From: SAR324 cluster bacterium
GTDB lineage: Bacteria > Bdellovibrionota > UBA2361 > JAAZON01
Assembly: GCA_012797725.1 (NCBI GenBank)
Contig: JAAZON010000148.1
Location: forward strand, 1 to 9,343
Length of the DNA: 9,343 bases
Reading direction: 5' to 3'
The translations under genes were made by a program, and so were the position numbers. The notes under the pieces are model-generated. The model saw nothing but the letters and a program-made list of their open reading frames with translations, made no database searches and was not told the origin of the DNA. Of the stretch, positions 1 to 6,553 are shown piece by piece; position 1 is the first letter of the stretch; every line of letters begins with the position of its first letter.

Positions 1-1207
1 CGGTTCAATGCTCGGACTAATGGACATGTTTGCCGGTGGTGCTTTGAGCGCGTTTTCAATTTTTGCGCTGGGCATCATGCCATACATTAGTTCATCTATT
101 ATTTTGCAATTATTAACCGTCGCCATTCCCCATTTGGAAAAACTTTCAAAAGAAGGTGAGATGGGGCGGCGTAAGATTACCCAATATACACGTTACGGGA
201 CAGTAGCCTTGAGTATGATTCAGGGCTTTGGCATTGCTTATGGATTGCAGCATATGGCCAGCCCTTCGGGAGCTCCGATTGTTTTGCAGCCGGGATTCTC
301 ATTTATAATAATGACGGTGATAACATTGACGGCCGGCACTGCCTTTATCATGTGGCTAGGTGAGCAGATAACAGAAAGAGGACTTGGAAACGGTATTAGT
401 CTTATAATAACGGCAGGAATTCTTTCTTCAATGCCAGCGGTTCTGGTCTCTAGTTTTGAACTGGTTCGTATACACGAAATTTCTCCTCTTACCCTGCTTT
501 TTATCTTTGCGTTTTGTTTCATTACTCTTCTTGGGATTGTGCATGTGGAGCGCTCGGCACGTCGTATACCGATTCAATATCCACGCCGTATGGTTGGCAA
601 AAAGATGGCTCAGGCTCAGACCCAGTATTTACCTCTTAAGGTAAATATGTCAGGTGTGATTCCACCCATTTTTGCTTCAGCCTTGCTTTCGGTGCCAATC
701 ATTGTGCTTACTGCTTTTAGCGGAAATGAAATAGTTCAAACCGTGCTTGATAAATTTACGGTTGGTGGATTTTGGTATGAAGTTACCTTTGTTGCGCTTA
801 TTGTGTTTTTCTGTTTCTTCTATGTGTCCGTTCAATTTAATCCAGAAGATGTGGCGGAAAACTTGAAGAAAAACGGAGGATTCATTCCAACTGTTAGGCC
901 TGGAAAGCAGACTGCTGATTTCCTATATGGAGTATTGAACAGAATTACAATCTGGGGTGCAATTTATGTATCCATAATTTGTGTGGTACCTCAGTTGGTT
1001 TATCAATATTCGGGCGCGACTGCTTTCTCAAGAGTGTTTAGTGGAACATCAATTTTGATTGTTGTTTCGGTTATTCTTGACACTGCAGCTCAAATTGAAC
1101 ATATGGTAATTGCGAGAAACTACGAAGCATTTATGAGCAGAAGCTCAAAACTTCGAGGGGGAATGGGTTCCATGAGCCACATGAGAAATAGGATATTGAA
1201 GAGATGA
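1..1207 (+). CDS. secY: Protein translocase subunit SecY (5' partial)
   Basis: SecY is the channel-forming subunit of the SecYEG translocon in the inner membrane; it passes unfolded preproteins outward and inserts membrane proteins. The reading frame is already open at the window edge (first whole codon at base 2), so the ATG at base 8 is internal. The visible part begins at the plug/TM2 region (MFAGGALS, then FALGIMPYISSSI), matching roughly residue 62 of E. coli SecY; the N-terminus and TM1 lie upstream. Other family signatures are EGEMGRRKITQYTRYGT, MWLGEQITERGLGNGIS in the TM4 region, LPLKVNMSGVIPPIFAS before TM7, and FNPEDVAENLKKNGGFIPTV with RPGKQT in the large cytosolic loop that contacts ribosome and SecA. 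The C-terminal tail is short and basic. The stop codon overlaps the adk start (ATGA), suggesting translational coupling. Identification is certain; only the 5' end is missing. Confidence 0.98.
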   Translation, partial: GSMLGLMDMFAGGALSAFSIFALGIMPYISSSIILQLLTVAIPHLEKLSKEGEMGRRKITQYTRYGTVALSMIQGFGIAYGLQHMASPSGAPIVLQPGFSFIIMTVITLTAGTAFIMWLGEQITERGLGNGISLIITAGILSSMPAVLVSSFELVRIHEISPLTLLFIFAFCFITLLGIVHVERSARRIPIQYPRRMVGKKMAQAQTQYLPLKVNMSGVIPPIFASALLSVPIIVLTAFSGNEIVQTVLDKFTVGGFWYEVTFVALIVFFCFFYVSVQFNPEDVAENLKKNGGFIPTVRPGKQTADFLYGVLNRITIWGAIYVSIICVVPQLVYQYSGATAFSRVFSGTSILIVVSVILDTAAQIEHMVIARNYEAFMSRSSKLRGGMGSMSHMRNRILKR

Positions 1208-1782
1208 GTGTATTGAGAATTATTTTGCTTGGACCTCCAGGAGCTGGAAAAGGCAGTCAGGCTGTAAAGATTTGTGCTAGCTACAATATTCCGCATATCT
1301 CTACAGGGGATATATTAAGGAGTTCTGTAAGTGCCGAAACAGAACTTGGATTGGAGGCAAAGAAGTTTATGGATCAAGGTCAGTTAGTTCCTGACTCTTT
1401 GGTCATAGCACTCATTAAGGAGCGCTTATCTCAATCAGACTGTGAAAGTGGCTTCCTTCTTGATGGATTTCCGCGAACGGTGGAGCAGGCAAAAGCTCTT
1501 GATGAGCTGCTTGCTTCAATCAATATGCCGCTAACGCATGTTGTTGAGCTAATTGTGCCAGATGAAGTCTTGCTTGGCCGCATCGAAGGGCGTGCAAGAG
1601 CGGGCTCTGGTCGAAGCGATGATAATGCTGAGGTCTTTGCAAAGAGACTTGATGTTTATCATCGACAAACAGCTCCAGTAACGGATTATTATAAGAGTAA
1701 GAAAATGGTGCGAGACGTTGATGGCGTCGGTAGCATCGAAGAAGTTGAGCAGCGCCTAAGAGATGTTCTTATTACCAAATAA
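1204..1782 (+). CDS. adk: Adenylate kinase, short-LID form
   Basis: Adenylate kinase catalyses ATP + AMP = 2 ADP in the cytoplasm and keeps adenine nucleotides balanced. Visible motifs, in order: P-loop GPPGAGKGS at residues 10-18, the AMP-binding segment HISTGDILR at 31-39, FLLDGFPRT at 84-92 with the conserved Asp and Arg, and the arginines of the LID/core (R126, R130, R137, R148). At 192 aa it is shorter than the 214-aa E. coli enzyme because the LID is only a short loop (GRARAGSGRSDD) without the extended or cysteine zinc-binding LID of the long forms. The ATG overlaps the secY stop by four bases; an AGGA lies about ten bases upstream, and coupling to secY translation probably supplies initiation. 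The secY-adk pair is a classical arrangement, but the usual downstream map and infA are absent here. Confidence 0.97.
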   Translation: MSVLRIILLGPPGAGKGSQAVKICASYNIPHISTGDILRSSVSAETELGLEAKKFMDQGQLVPDSLVIALIKERLSQSDCESGFLLDGFPRTVEQAKALDELLASINMPLTHVVELIVPDEVLLGRIEGRARAGSGRSDDNAEVFAKRLDVYHRQTAPVTDYYKSKKMVRDVDGVGSIEEVEQRLRDVLITK

Positions 1783-1792
1783 TTGTTTGGTA
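1773..1792 (+). terminator. Weak AT-rich hairpin over the adk stop codon
   Basis: TACCAAA (1773-1779) and TTTGGTA (1786-1792) are perfect reverse complements around a six-base loop containing the adk TAA. The stem is seven pairs, mostly A-T, and no T-run follows, so it is not a canonical intrinsic terminator. It may mark or protect a 3' end, or be chance. It is listed because it opens the long gene-free interval. Confidence 0.25.
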
Positions 1793-1818
1793 TATCAAGA
1801 AAGTCGAGCTGCCTAAAT

Positions 1819-1845
1819 GCAATGCTGCAAATATTTTGCTGTTGC
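1819..1845. repeat. Compound hairpin in the adk-rpmJ interval
   Basis: Outer arms GCAA (1819-1822) and TTGC (1842-1845) enclose inner arms GCAAA (1827-1831) and TTTGC (1835-1839) with a three-base TAT loop and an asymmetric internal loop of four and two bases. The arms are exact complements, but the total is only nine pairs. It is followed one base later by GGGGTCAGGTC. No function can be assigned. Confidence 0.35.
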
Positions 1846-2006
1846 TGGGGTCAGGTCTGTCTTAATTTCAATGCAGTTCATTGGAGAGAAAAGAGCGGTG
1901 AAGGGGGTAATCCTATTAGGAGTTTTGCTTCGAAGCTCGCTTGATAGCTCTAAGTTATACAAATTGCTTAGGATCTCTTGAACAATTTGCATAAATAATG
2001 TAAGTT

Positions 2007-2020
2007 TTCAAGCTCTTGAA
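2007..2020. repeat. Inverted repeat TTCAAG-CT-CTTGAA
   Basis: Two perfect six-base half-sites are separated by CT. The spacing is too tight for a stable RNA hairpin but suits a DNA operator read by a dimeric protein. It lies just upstream of a TAAAAT hexamer in the presumed leader of the rpmJ-rpsM operon. No regulator is known to me for this sequence, and a chance origin is quite possible. Confidence 0.25.
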
Positions 2021-2196
2021 TTTGAAACATAAAATTTTTAGCCGAAACGCAACGTTTGCCTTTGTTTATTGAGACTAAAATGAGCAAGAGGAGAAGGGGG
2101 CGTTTTTGCTGAGAACGTGGTTGTTGCGCCTAAAGATTTCTGAGCAGCGAAGCTTGAGGGGCGGAGAAGCACGTATATTTTTTTGAGGAAAAAGTC

Positions 2197-2313
2197 GTGA
2201 AGGTCAGAGCATCAGTTAAGCCAATTTGTGGATACTGCAAAGTTGTAAAGCGAAAAGGAAAAGTTTTAGTGATTTGTAGCCGTACGCCAAAACATAAACA
2301 GCGCCAAGGGTAA
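2197..2313 (+). CDS. rpmJ: Large ribosomal subunit protein bL36 (zinc form)
   Basis: L36 is the smallest protein of the 50S subunit and binds 23S rRNA near the peptidyl transferase side. The 38-residue product starts [15 protein letters not shown] and ends [12 protein letters not shown], as is usual for the family. Its zinc ligands are all present: C11, C14, C27 and H33, so this is the zinc-binding (C+) paralogue. The start codon is GTG, fixed by the conserved N-terminus and by GAGGAA at 2185-2190, six bases upstream. It is the first gene after the 414-base interval and precedes rpsM by 55 bases. The identification rests on near-full-length agreement with the family consensus. Confidence 0.96.
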   Translation: MKVRASVKPICGYCKVVKRKGKVLVICSRTPKHKQRQG

Positions 2314-2368
2314 ACGAACTAAAACAATCTGGATGTTTTGATCCATATATTAGCAAGAGGACAAAAAA

Positions 2369-2752
2369 ATGCCACGAATAGCAGGAGTCGATCTTCCTAG
2401 AAACAAACGGGTCATAGTTGGTTTGACCTATATTTACGGAATAGGGAAGAACAAATCTAAGCAAATATTAGACGAAGCGTCGGTAAGCTATGACACTCGA
2501 AGTGAGAAACTTTCTGAAGATGAAGTCACACGCATTCGGAATATAATTGAAAATCGTGAAAAAGTGGAAGGAGATCTTCGAAGGGATGTGCAGCAATCAA
2601 TTAAGAGATTGATGGATCTTGGCTGTTATCGTGGATTACGGCACAGAAAAGGTTTGCCATGCCGTGGCCAGAGGACATGTACAAATGCTCGAACTCGTAA
2701 AGGACCACGCCGTGCGGCAATTGCTGGAAAGAAGGCACCAGGTAAGAAGTAG
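2369..2752 (+). CDS. rpsM: Small ribosomal subunit protein uS13
   Basis: S13 sits in the head of the 30S subunit, contacts P-site tRNA and forms intersubunit bridges. The 127-aa product opens with [14 protein letters not shown], continues with the helix-turn-helix region [16 protein letters not shown], and carries the late motif [19 protein letters not shown] followed by the basic tRNA-contacting tail (TRKGPRRA...GKK). Length is slightly above the 118 aa of E. coli because of the Lys/Ala tail. AAGAGGA at 2355-2361 places the ATG at normal spacing. The 55-base rpmJ-rpsM spacer contains a small TGGAT/ATCCA hairpin (2330-2345). In E. coli, S4 represses this operon through a leader pseudoknot ahead of rpsM; I cannot see a clear equivalent here. 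Confidence 0.98.
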   Translation: MPRIAGVDLPRNKRVIVGLTYIYGIGKNKSKQILDEASVSYDTRSEKLSEDEVTRIRNIIENREKVEGDLRRDVQQSIKRLMDLGCYRGLRHRKGLPCRGQRTCTNARTRKGPRRAAIAGKKAPGKK

Positions 2753-2797
2753 GTATATGTTTGCCAGAATCTAATCGTTTGTTGATAGGGGGTAATT

Positions 2798-3205
2798 TTG
2801 GCTGAGGAAAAAACACAAAGTTCTCGTGGGGGATCACGAAAGAAAAAGATAAAAAAGAACGTCCCCGTTGGGATTGCACATATATGCGCTACATTCAATA
2901 ACACGATTGTTACAATCACAGATCCAGCGGGGAATGTTATTGCATGGTCAAGTGCTGGATGTGGAGGCTTCAAGGGTTCACGAAAATCTACGCCGTTTGC
3001 GGCGCAGATTGCAGGAGAGACGGCTGCCCGTAAGGCTAGAGATGTGGGAATGCGGACAGTAAGTGTGCTTGTTAAAGGACCGGGGTCAGGTCGAGAATCT
3101 GCTTTGCGTTCGTTGTATACAGCTGGTCTTTCAATTAGTTCAATAAAAGATGTGACGCCAATTCCACATAATGGATGCCGTCCACGAAAGAGTCGTCGAG
3201 TTTAA
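2798..3205 (+). CDS. rpsK: Small ribosomal subunit protein uS11 (TTG start)
   Basis: S11 lies on the 30S platform beside the mRNA exit path and Shine-Dalgarno helix. The 135-aa product has a variable Lys/Ser-rich N-terminus (to about residue 24), then the conserved core: [30 protein letters not shown], the [13 protein letters not shown] segment, and the C-terminal [18 protein letters not shown]. Initiation is at TTG. There is no in-frame ATG before about residue 87, and a strong GGGGGT tract (2788-2793) lies just upstream, so the rare start is well supported. It follows rpsM by 45 bases and precedes rpsD by 15, consistent with one operon. A TTG may lower initiation, offset by the strong ribosome binding site; that is inference. 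Confidence 0.97.
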   Translation: MAEEKTQSSRGGSRKKKIKKNVPVGIAHICATFNNTIVTITDPAGNVIAWSSAGCGGFKGSRKSTPFAAQIAGETAARKARDVGMRTVSVLVKGPGSGRESALRSLYTAGLSISSIKDVTPIPHNGCRPRKSRRV

Positions 3206-3220
3206 TCGAGAGGGAGAAGC

Positions 3221-3847
3221 ATGGCAAGATATTGTGGTTCTGTATGCCGTTTATGCAGAAGAGAAGGTGAGAAGCTCTTCTTAAAAGGAGAGAGATGTTA
3301 TACGAGTAAGTGCTCACTGGAGCGTAGAGAAGGTGGGCCAGGTCAGCATGGTCGCGGCAGGCAATCATTTTCTGACTACAAAGTTCAGCTTCGTGAGAAA
3401 CAGAAAACAAGACGTTATTATGGACTTCTAGAGAAGCAGTTTCAAAGTTATTTTGCTGCTGCTGCTCGTAGGAAGGGTGTGACGGGAACTGAGCTTTTGT
3501 TAAGCCTTGAAAGACGATTGGATAATGTGGTTTATCGCCTTGGCTTCGGTAGCTCGCGTCGTCAAGCTCGTCAATTTGTCAGTCATGGTCTTGTTCGCGT
3601 CAACGGCAAAAAGGTAAACATCCCCTCTTATCAGCTCTCGGCAGGGGATGTGATTGAAATCAAGGAGAAGAGCAAAGGAAATGTGGTTATTCAAGGTTCA
3701 GTCGCAGCAGCCCAGAGCCGCATAATTCCTGATTGGCTCTCACTTGATAAGGGGAATCTCAAGGGCGTTGTTCAGACGCTACCAACAAGAGAACAGTTGC
3801 CACAATCAATTCGAGAGCAACTCATAGTCGAGTTGTATTCTAAGTAA
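3221..3847 (+). CDS. rpsD: Small ribosomal subunit protein uS4 (four-cysteine form)
   Basis: S4 is a primary 16S rRNA binder that nucleates 30S assembly at the five-way junction and helps form the mRNA entry site; in E. coli it also represses the alpha operon. The 208-aa product carries an intact zinc knuckle near the N-terminus (C9, C12, C26, C31) with REGEKLFLKGERC between, as in Thermus S4, then GGPGQHGRGR, a SDYKVQLREKQKTRRYYG block, and the S4 RNA-binding domain (LERRLDNVVYRLGFGSSRRQARQFVSHG, starting at about residue 95). It ends LPTREQLPQ...EQLIVELYSK, the normal terminus. AGGGAG at 3211-3216 serves the ATG. Its place between rpsK and rpoA is standard for proteobacteria, whereas many Firmicutes carry rpsD elsewhere. 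Confidence 0.98.
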   Translation: MARYCGSVCRLCRREGEKLFLKGERCYTSKCSLERREGGPGQHGRGRQSFSDYKVQLREKQKTRRYYGLLEKQFQSYFAAAARRKGVTGTELLLSLERRLDNVVYRLGFGSSRRQARQFVSHGLVRVNGKKVNIPSYQLSAGDVIEIKEKSKGNVVIQGSVAAAQSRIIPDWLSLDKGNLKGVVQTLPTREQLPQSIREQLIVELYSK

Positions 3848-3872
3848 CCAGTGAGGTGGGGGGAGTAGCTCA

Positions 3873-4889
3873 ATGAAAAAGGTCAGTCTTGCGGATCTTA
3901 TTAAACCAAAACGGGTAGAAGTTGAGGTTGAAAACGTAGAAAACAGGTACGGTAAATTTGTGGCGGAGCCGCTTGAGAGAGGCTTCGGTCTCACACTAGG
4001 CACAGCCTTAAGGCGAATTCTGCTTTCATCATTGCAGGGATGTGCTATTACAGCGGTGCGCATTGACGGCGTGATGCATGAATTTTCTACCGTAAGTGGA
4101 GTCGTCGAGGATGTGACTCAGATCGTATTGAATCTTAAGGAAGTTGTTCCGTGTATGGAGGATAAGGACGAAGCGCACCTTACACTTGAAGCAACTGGTC
4201 CATGCGAAGTGACGGCAGGAATGATTGGAGGAGATCCTTCAGTGGAGATTCTTAATCCGGCTCAGCACATCGCTACACTCGGAGAGGGCGCAACTCTTAA
4301 GATGGAACTTACCGTTAAGGTTGGTCGAGGTTATGTTCCCGCAGAGAAAAATAAGGTTGAGGGCGTACCAATGGGTACTATTTTCATTGATTCGATCTTT
4401 TCGCCAGTCAGAAAAGTCAACGTTAATGTTACAAATGCGCGTGTGGGACAAAGAACTGACTATGACAAATTAACGATGGAGATATGGACAAACGGCAGCA
4501 TTGCTCCACGTCCAGCCGTGGCACAAGCGGCCCACATTGCGGTTGATCAACTTACAGTTTTTGTGGGGAAAGACCTTGTTCTTGAACGCGAAGAGCCCAA
4601 GAAGGAGGAACCAAAGACCAAGTTTAATGACAATTTATTCAGACGGATTGATGAAATTGAACTTAGTGTTCGAAGTGCAAATTGTCTGGAGAATGCTGAT
4701 ATTAAATATATTGGCGAATTGGTTCAACGTACAGAAGCAGAGATGCTTAGAACAAAGAATTTCGGAAGGAAATCCCTGAATGAGATCAAGGAAATTCTTG
4801 GTGAAATGGGATTGAGTCTTGGCATGAAGCTTGATGGTTTCCCGACAAGAAAGGAGCTTGATGGGATTAAAGATACCACTGAGCATTAA
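3873..4889 (+). CDS. rpoA: DNA-directed RNA polymerase subunit alpha
   Basis: RpoA dimerises to start RNA polymerase assembly and, through its C-terminal domain, contacts UP elements and activators. The 338-aa product has both domains. The N-terminal domain (about 1-235) shows [22 protein letters not shown] with the assembly arginines R47-R48, the [13 protein letters not shown] loop, and GRGYVPAE. A charged linker ([13 protein letters not shown], about 238-250) follows. The C-terminal domain (about 253-325) keeps the DNA-contact set seen in E. coli: R267, N270 and C271 in [12 protein letters not shown], and G298, K300, S301 in [21 protein letters not shown] at 3859-3865 is the ribosome binding site, seven bases from the ATG. 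The gene follows rpsD by 25 bases and precedes rplQ by 14, the normal alpha-operon layout. Confidence 0.99.
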   Translation: MKKVSLADLIKPKRVEVEVENVENRYGKFVAEPLERGFGLTLGTALRRILLSSLQGCAITAVRIDGVMHEFSTVSGVVEDVTQIVLNLKEVVPCMEDKDEAHLTLEATGPCEVTAGMIGGDPSVEILNPAQHIATLGEGATLKMELTVKVGRGYVPAEKNKVEGVPMGTIFIDSIFSPVRKVNVNVTNARVGQRTDYDKLTMEIWTNGSIAPRPAVAQAAHIAVDQLTVFVGKDLVLEREEPKKEEPKTKFNDNLFRRIDEIELSVRSANCLENADIKYIGELVQRTEAEMLRTKNFGRKSLNEIKEILGEMGLSLGMKLDGFPTRKELDGIKDTTEH

Positions 4890-4903
4890 GATAGAGAGTA
4901 GAT

Positions 4904-5341
4904 ATGCGGCATTTAAAATTAAGACGAAAATTTTCAAGAACACCTGCTCATAGGAAGGCCCTGCTTAGAAATCTATCGACAGCATTGTTGAGAGATGAGC
5001 AGTGCATAACAACACTAGAAAAGGCAAAGGCCCTCAGGCCGGTGGTTGAAAGGCTTATTACTTTGGCGAGGTCAAATACATTGCATGCGAGACGGCAGGC
5101 CTATGCTTATGTAGAGTCTAAAGAGGTTGTACACAAACTCTTTTCTGATATTGCTCCTCGTTTTTCTGGAAGGCCAGGAGGTTACACTAGAGTGCTTCGA
5201 ACTGATTATCGGCATGGTGATGCAGCTCCCATGGCAGTAATCGAGCTGGTGTCGGGGAAAACCGCAGAGCCAGCTAAAAAGACAGCCGCGCCCAAGAAGA
5301 AGAAGGAAAAAGGCAGCGAAACTGCTGATAATGCCGCTTAG
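4904..5341 (+). CDS. rplQ: Large ribosomal subunit protein bL17
   Basis: L17 is a 50S protein located near the polypeptide exit tunnel. The 145-aa product begins MRHLKLRRKFSRTPAHRKALLRNL, continues with LEKAKALRPVVERLITLAR, and reaches the family core end at RFSGRPGGYTRVLRTDYRHGDAAPMAVIELV. Residues from about 121 form a Lys/Ala/Pro-rich extension (blocks of KK and EK) that makes it about 18 aa longer than the E. coli protein; such tails are variable and probably disordered. The upstream Shine-Dalgarno is weak (GAGAG near 4893-4897), 14 bases after the rpoA stop, so translation may be coupled to rpoA. rplQ usually ends the alpha operon, but here fabI follows after 40 bases. Confidence 0.98.
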   Translation: MRHLKLRRKFSRTPAHRKALLRNLSTALLRDEQCITTLEKAKALRPVVERLITLARSNTLHARRQAYAYVESKEVVHKLFSDIAPRFSGRPGGYTRVLRTDYRHGDAAPMAVIELVSGKTAEPAKKTAAPKKKKEKGSETADNAA

Positions 5342-5354
5342 CTAATATTAAAAT
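5325..5354 (+). promoter_or_regulatory. Possible sigma70-like promoter ahead of fabI
   Basis: CTGATA (5325-5330, four of six matches to TTGACA) and TAAAAT (5349-5354, five of six to TATAAT) are 18 bases apart, straddling the rplQ stop. Transcription would begin about 20 bases before the fabI ATG. Such matches occur by chance in AT-rich DNA, so this is only a candidate for separate fabI-rpsT expression. Confidence 0.28.
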
Positions 5355-5381
5355 GATGGTTTCTTTTACGGCTGCGACATA

Positions 5382-6152
5382 ATGGGAAGCTTTGATCATA
5401 AAAAGATTCTGATATTGGGTGTCGCCAACGAAAAGAGTATTGCACATGCCGTTTTGGAGCTTTTACACAATGAAGGCGCAAAAATTGCGCTGACCTATCC
5501 CAATGATGTTATTGAAAAGAGGCTTCGCCCAATTGCAAAAAATTTTGGGATAGAAAGAATCTTTCCCTGTGATGTGCAATCCGACAGCGACATTAGCACC
5601 CTTTTCAAAGAGCTTGAAAGCTGCTTTGGAAATTTAGATGGTTTGGTGCATTCCGTAGCTTTTGCTGAACGTGAGGACTTGCAGGGACGCTTTGTAAATA
5701 CATCAAGAAGCGGCTTTAGGACAGCTCTTGATGTCTCCGTCTTCTCATTGATTGCCCTCGCGGGACAGGCAGAGCGCTTGATGGAAGAAAAGGGAGGCTC
5801 TATTGTCACTTTTACATATCTTGGCTCCCAACGAGTTGTGCAAAATTATAGAGTTATGGGTGTTGCTAAGGCAGCGCTTGAAGCAAGTGTCAGATATTTA
5901 GCCTCAGAGCTTGGCGAGAAGGGGATTAGAGTTAACGCAGTGTCAGCAGGGCCTATTAAAACTCTTGCGGCATCTGGCATTCCGCAATTTAAAGATCTTT
6001 ATTCTCAATTTGAGGAAAGAGCACCGCTTCGACGTAATGTGAGTCTAGCTGATGTGGCCAATTCTGCCGCATATTTCCTTGGTCCTATGAGCGCTGGAGT
6101 GACAGGCGAGATTCACTATGTTGACTGCGGTTTTAACATAATTGGCATATAG
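5382..6152 (+). CDS. fabI: Enoyl-[acyl-carrier-protein] reductase FabI
   Basis: FabI reduces trans-2-enoyl-ACP to acyl-ACP with NAD(P)H, the last step of each fatty acid elongation cycle, in the cytoplasm. It is a short-chain dehydrogenase fold protein of 256 aa, close to the usual length. The dinucleotide-binding segment is ILGVANEKSIA (11-21). Cofactor-contact CDV stands at 63-65 and HSVAFAE at 90-96. The catalytic set is Y146 (TYLG), Y156 and K163 (NYRVMGVAK), with SAGPIKTLAASGI following at 188-200, all in the same register as E. coli FabI. Position 93 is Ala where E. coli has Gly; Ala occurs there in other FabI proteins, so no triclosan resistance is implied. The ATG has no evident Shine-Dalgarno, yet the N-terminus fits the family. 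Its place between rplQ and rpsT is unusual. Confidence 0.96.
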   Translation: MGSFDHKKILILGVANEKSIAHAVLELLHNEGAKIALTYPNDVIEKRLRPIAKNFGIERIFPCDVQSDSDISTLFKELESCFGNLDGLVHSVAFAEREDLQGRFVNTSRSGFRTALDVSVFSLIALAGQAERLMEEKGGSIVTFTYLGSQRVVQNYRVMGVAKAALEASVRYLASELGEKGIRVNAVSAGPIKTLAASGIPQFKDLYSQFEERAPLRRNVSLADVANSAAYFLGPMSAGVTGEIHYVDCGFNIIGI

Positions 6153-6177
6153 AAGATTTTGAGTAAAGGAAAAAAAT

Positions 6178-6456
6178 ATGGCAAATCATGCATCTGCCCT
6201 TAAAAGGCACAGACAGAGTCAGAAGAGACGGGATCGAAATCGTGCAATAAAATCATCTATTCGAACCGCAATAAAGGGGGCTAAAGCTGATATTGAGGAA
6301 GGCAAATTAGCAGAAGCAAAAGAATCCCTTCGTGTAGCGGAGAGAATGCTTGCAAAGGCAGCCAGCAAAGGAGTAGTTCCAAAACGGGCTGCGAGAAGAA
6401 ATGTGAGCAGGCTGGCTAAGAAATTTAACAGCATGACAAAAAAGACCAAGAAGTAA
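6178..6456 (+). CDS. rpsT: Small ribosomal subunit protein bS20
   Basis: S20 binds the 5' domain and helix 44 of 16S rRNA early in 30S assembly. The 92-aa, very basic, helical product starts MANHASALKRHRQSQKRRDRNRAIKS and continues through IRTAIKGAKADIEEG, a heptad-like helical middle, and GVVPKRAARRNVSRLAKKFNSM, matching the family over its whole length. AAAGGA at 6165-6170, seven bases before the ATG, is a good ribosome binding site. It follows fabI by 25 bases and is probably cotranscribed with it. rpsT is normally a solitary gene, so its attachment to the end of an alpha operon is uncommon. It is the last gene before the convergent fliD. Confidence 0.97.
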   Translation: MANHASALKRHRQSQKRRDRNRAIKSSIRTAIKGAKADIEEGKLAEAKESLRVAERMLAKAASKGVVPKRAARRNVSRLAKKFNSMTKKTKK

Positions 6457-6459
6457 TTT

Positions 6460-6504
6460 TCTGACTGCAATGTCATAGATTGTCTCTTTGCTCATTCAGT
6501 CAGA
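6460..6504. terminator. Large bulged inverted repeat between convergent rpsT and fliD
   Basis: TCTGACTG (6460-6467) pairs perfectly with CAGTCAGA (6497-6504), and after one bulged C, AATG (6469-6472) pairs with CATT (6493-6496): 12 pairs, 20-base loop. It starts four bases after the rpsT stop and can form in RNA from either strand. No T-run follows directly in either direction; the nearest is T8 at 6532-6539, 27 bases further on the plus strand. It probably marks or protects the 3' ends of both transcripts, but it is not a canonical intrinsic terminator. Confidence 0.45.
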
Positions 6505-6553
6505 TAACGCGCCGAGAAACAGAGGGTCAAATTTTTTTTCTGGGCCTGTTTTG

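Larger units (their letters stand above)
1783..2196. other. 414-base gene-free interval between adk and rpmJ
   Basis: No credible gene is seen on either strand. Stop codons are frequent in all frames, and nothing resembles methionine aminopeptidase or initiation factor IF-1, which occupy this place in many bacteria. The stretch holds a compound hairpin at 1819-1845 followed directly by GGGGTCAGGTC (1847-1857), a ten-base palindrome GCTTCGAAGC at about 1927-1936, an inverted repeat TTCAAG-CT-CTTGAA at 2007-2020, and a small AAACG-CAA-CGTTT hairpin near 2045-2057. A TAAAAT hexamer just after 2025 could be a -10 element but has only a poor -35 partner. The interval could hold the alpha-operon promoter and leader; the sequence does not prove it. 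A 54-codon frame at 1817-1981 lacks a ribosome binding site and is not called. Confidence 0.7.

Noticed and set aside
238..522. 94-codon antisense frame in secY, and a plus-strand frame at 456-644
   Set aside because: Both are alternative frames of the certain secY gene and show no independent protein character.
1817..1981. 54-codon open frame in the adk-rpmJ interval
   Set aside because: It has no ribosome binding site, no family resemblance and an odd composition. It also overlaps the hairpin region, so it looks like chance.
2080..2112. Ten-residue basic peptide frame MSKRRRGRFC
   Set aside because: It is too short to support. No Shine-Dalgarno is evident, and it has no link to rpmJ other than proximity.
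2626..2973. 115-codon antisense frame across rpsM and rpsK
   Set aside because: It lies wholly opposite strongly conserved ribosomal protein genes and resembles no protein family, so it is a shadow frame.
3082..3092. Second copy of GGGGTCAGGTC, inside rpsK
   Set aside because: It encodes part of the conserved S11 GPGSGRES segment. Several 11-base matches are expected by chance in a window this size, and this also weakens the repeat-element idea for the copy at 1847-1857.
5655..5665. FabI Ala93 as a triclosan resistance change
   Set aside because: E. coli resistance is tied to Gly93 replacement by larger residues such as Val. Ala is a natural residue at this place in other FabI proteins, so nothing can be concluded.
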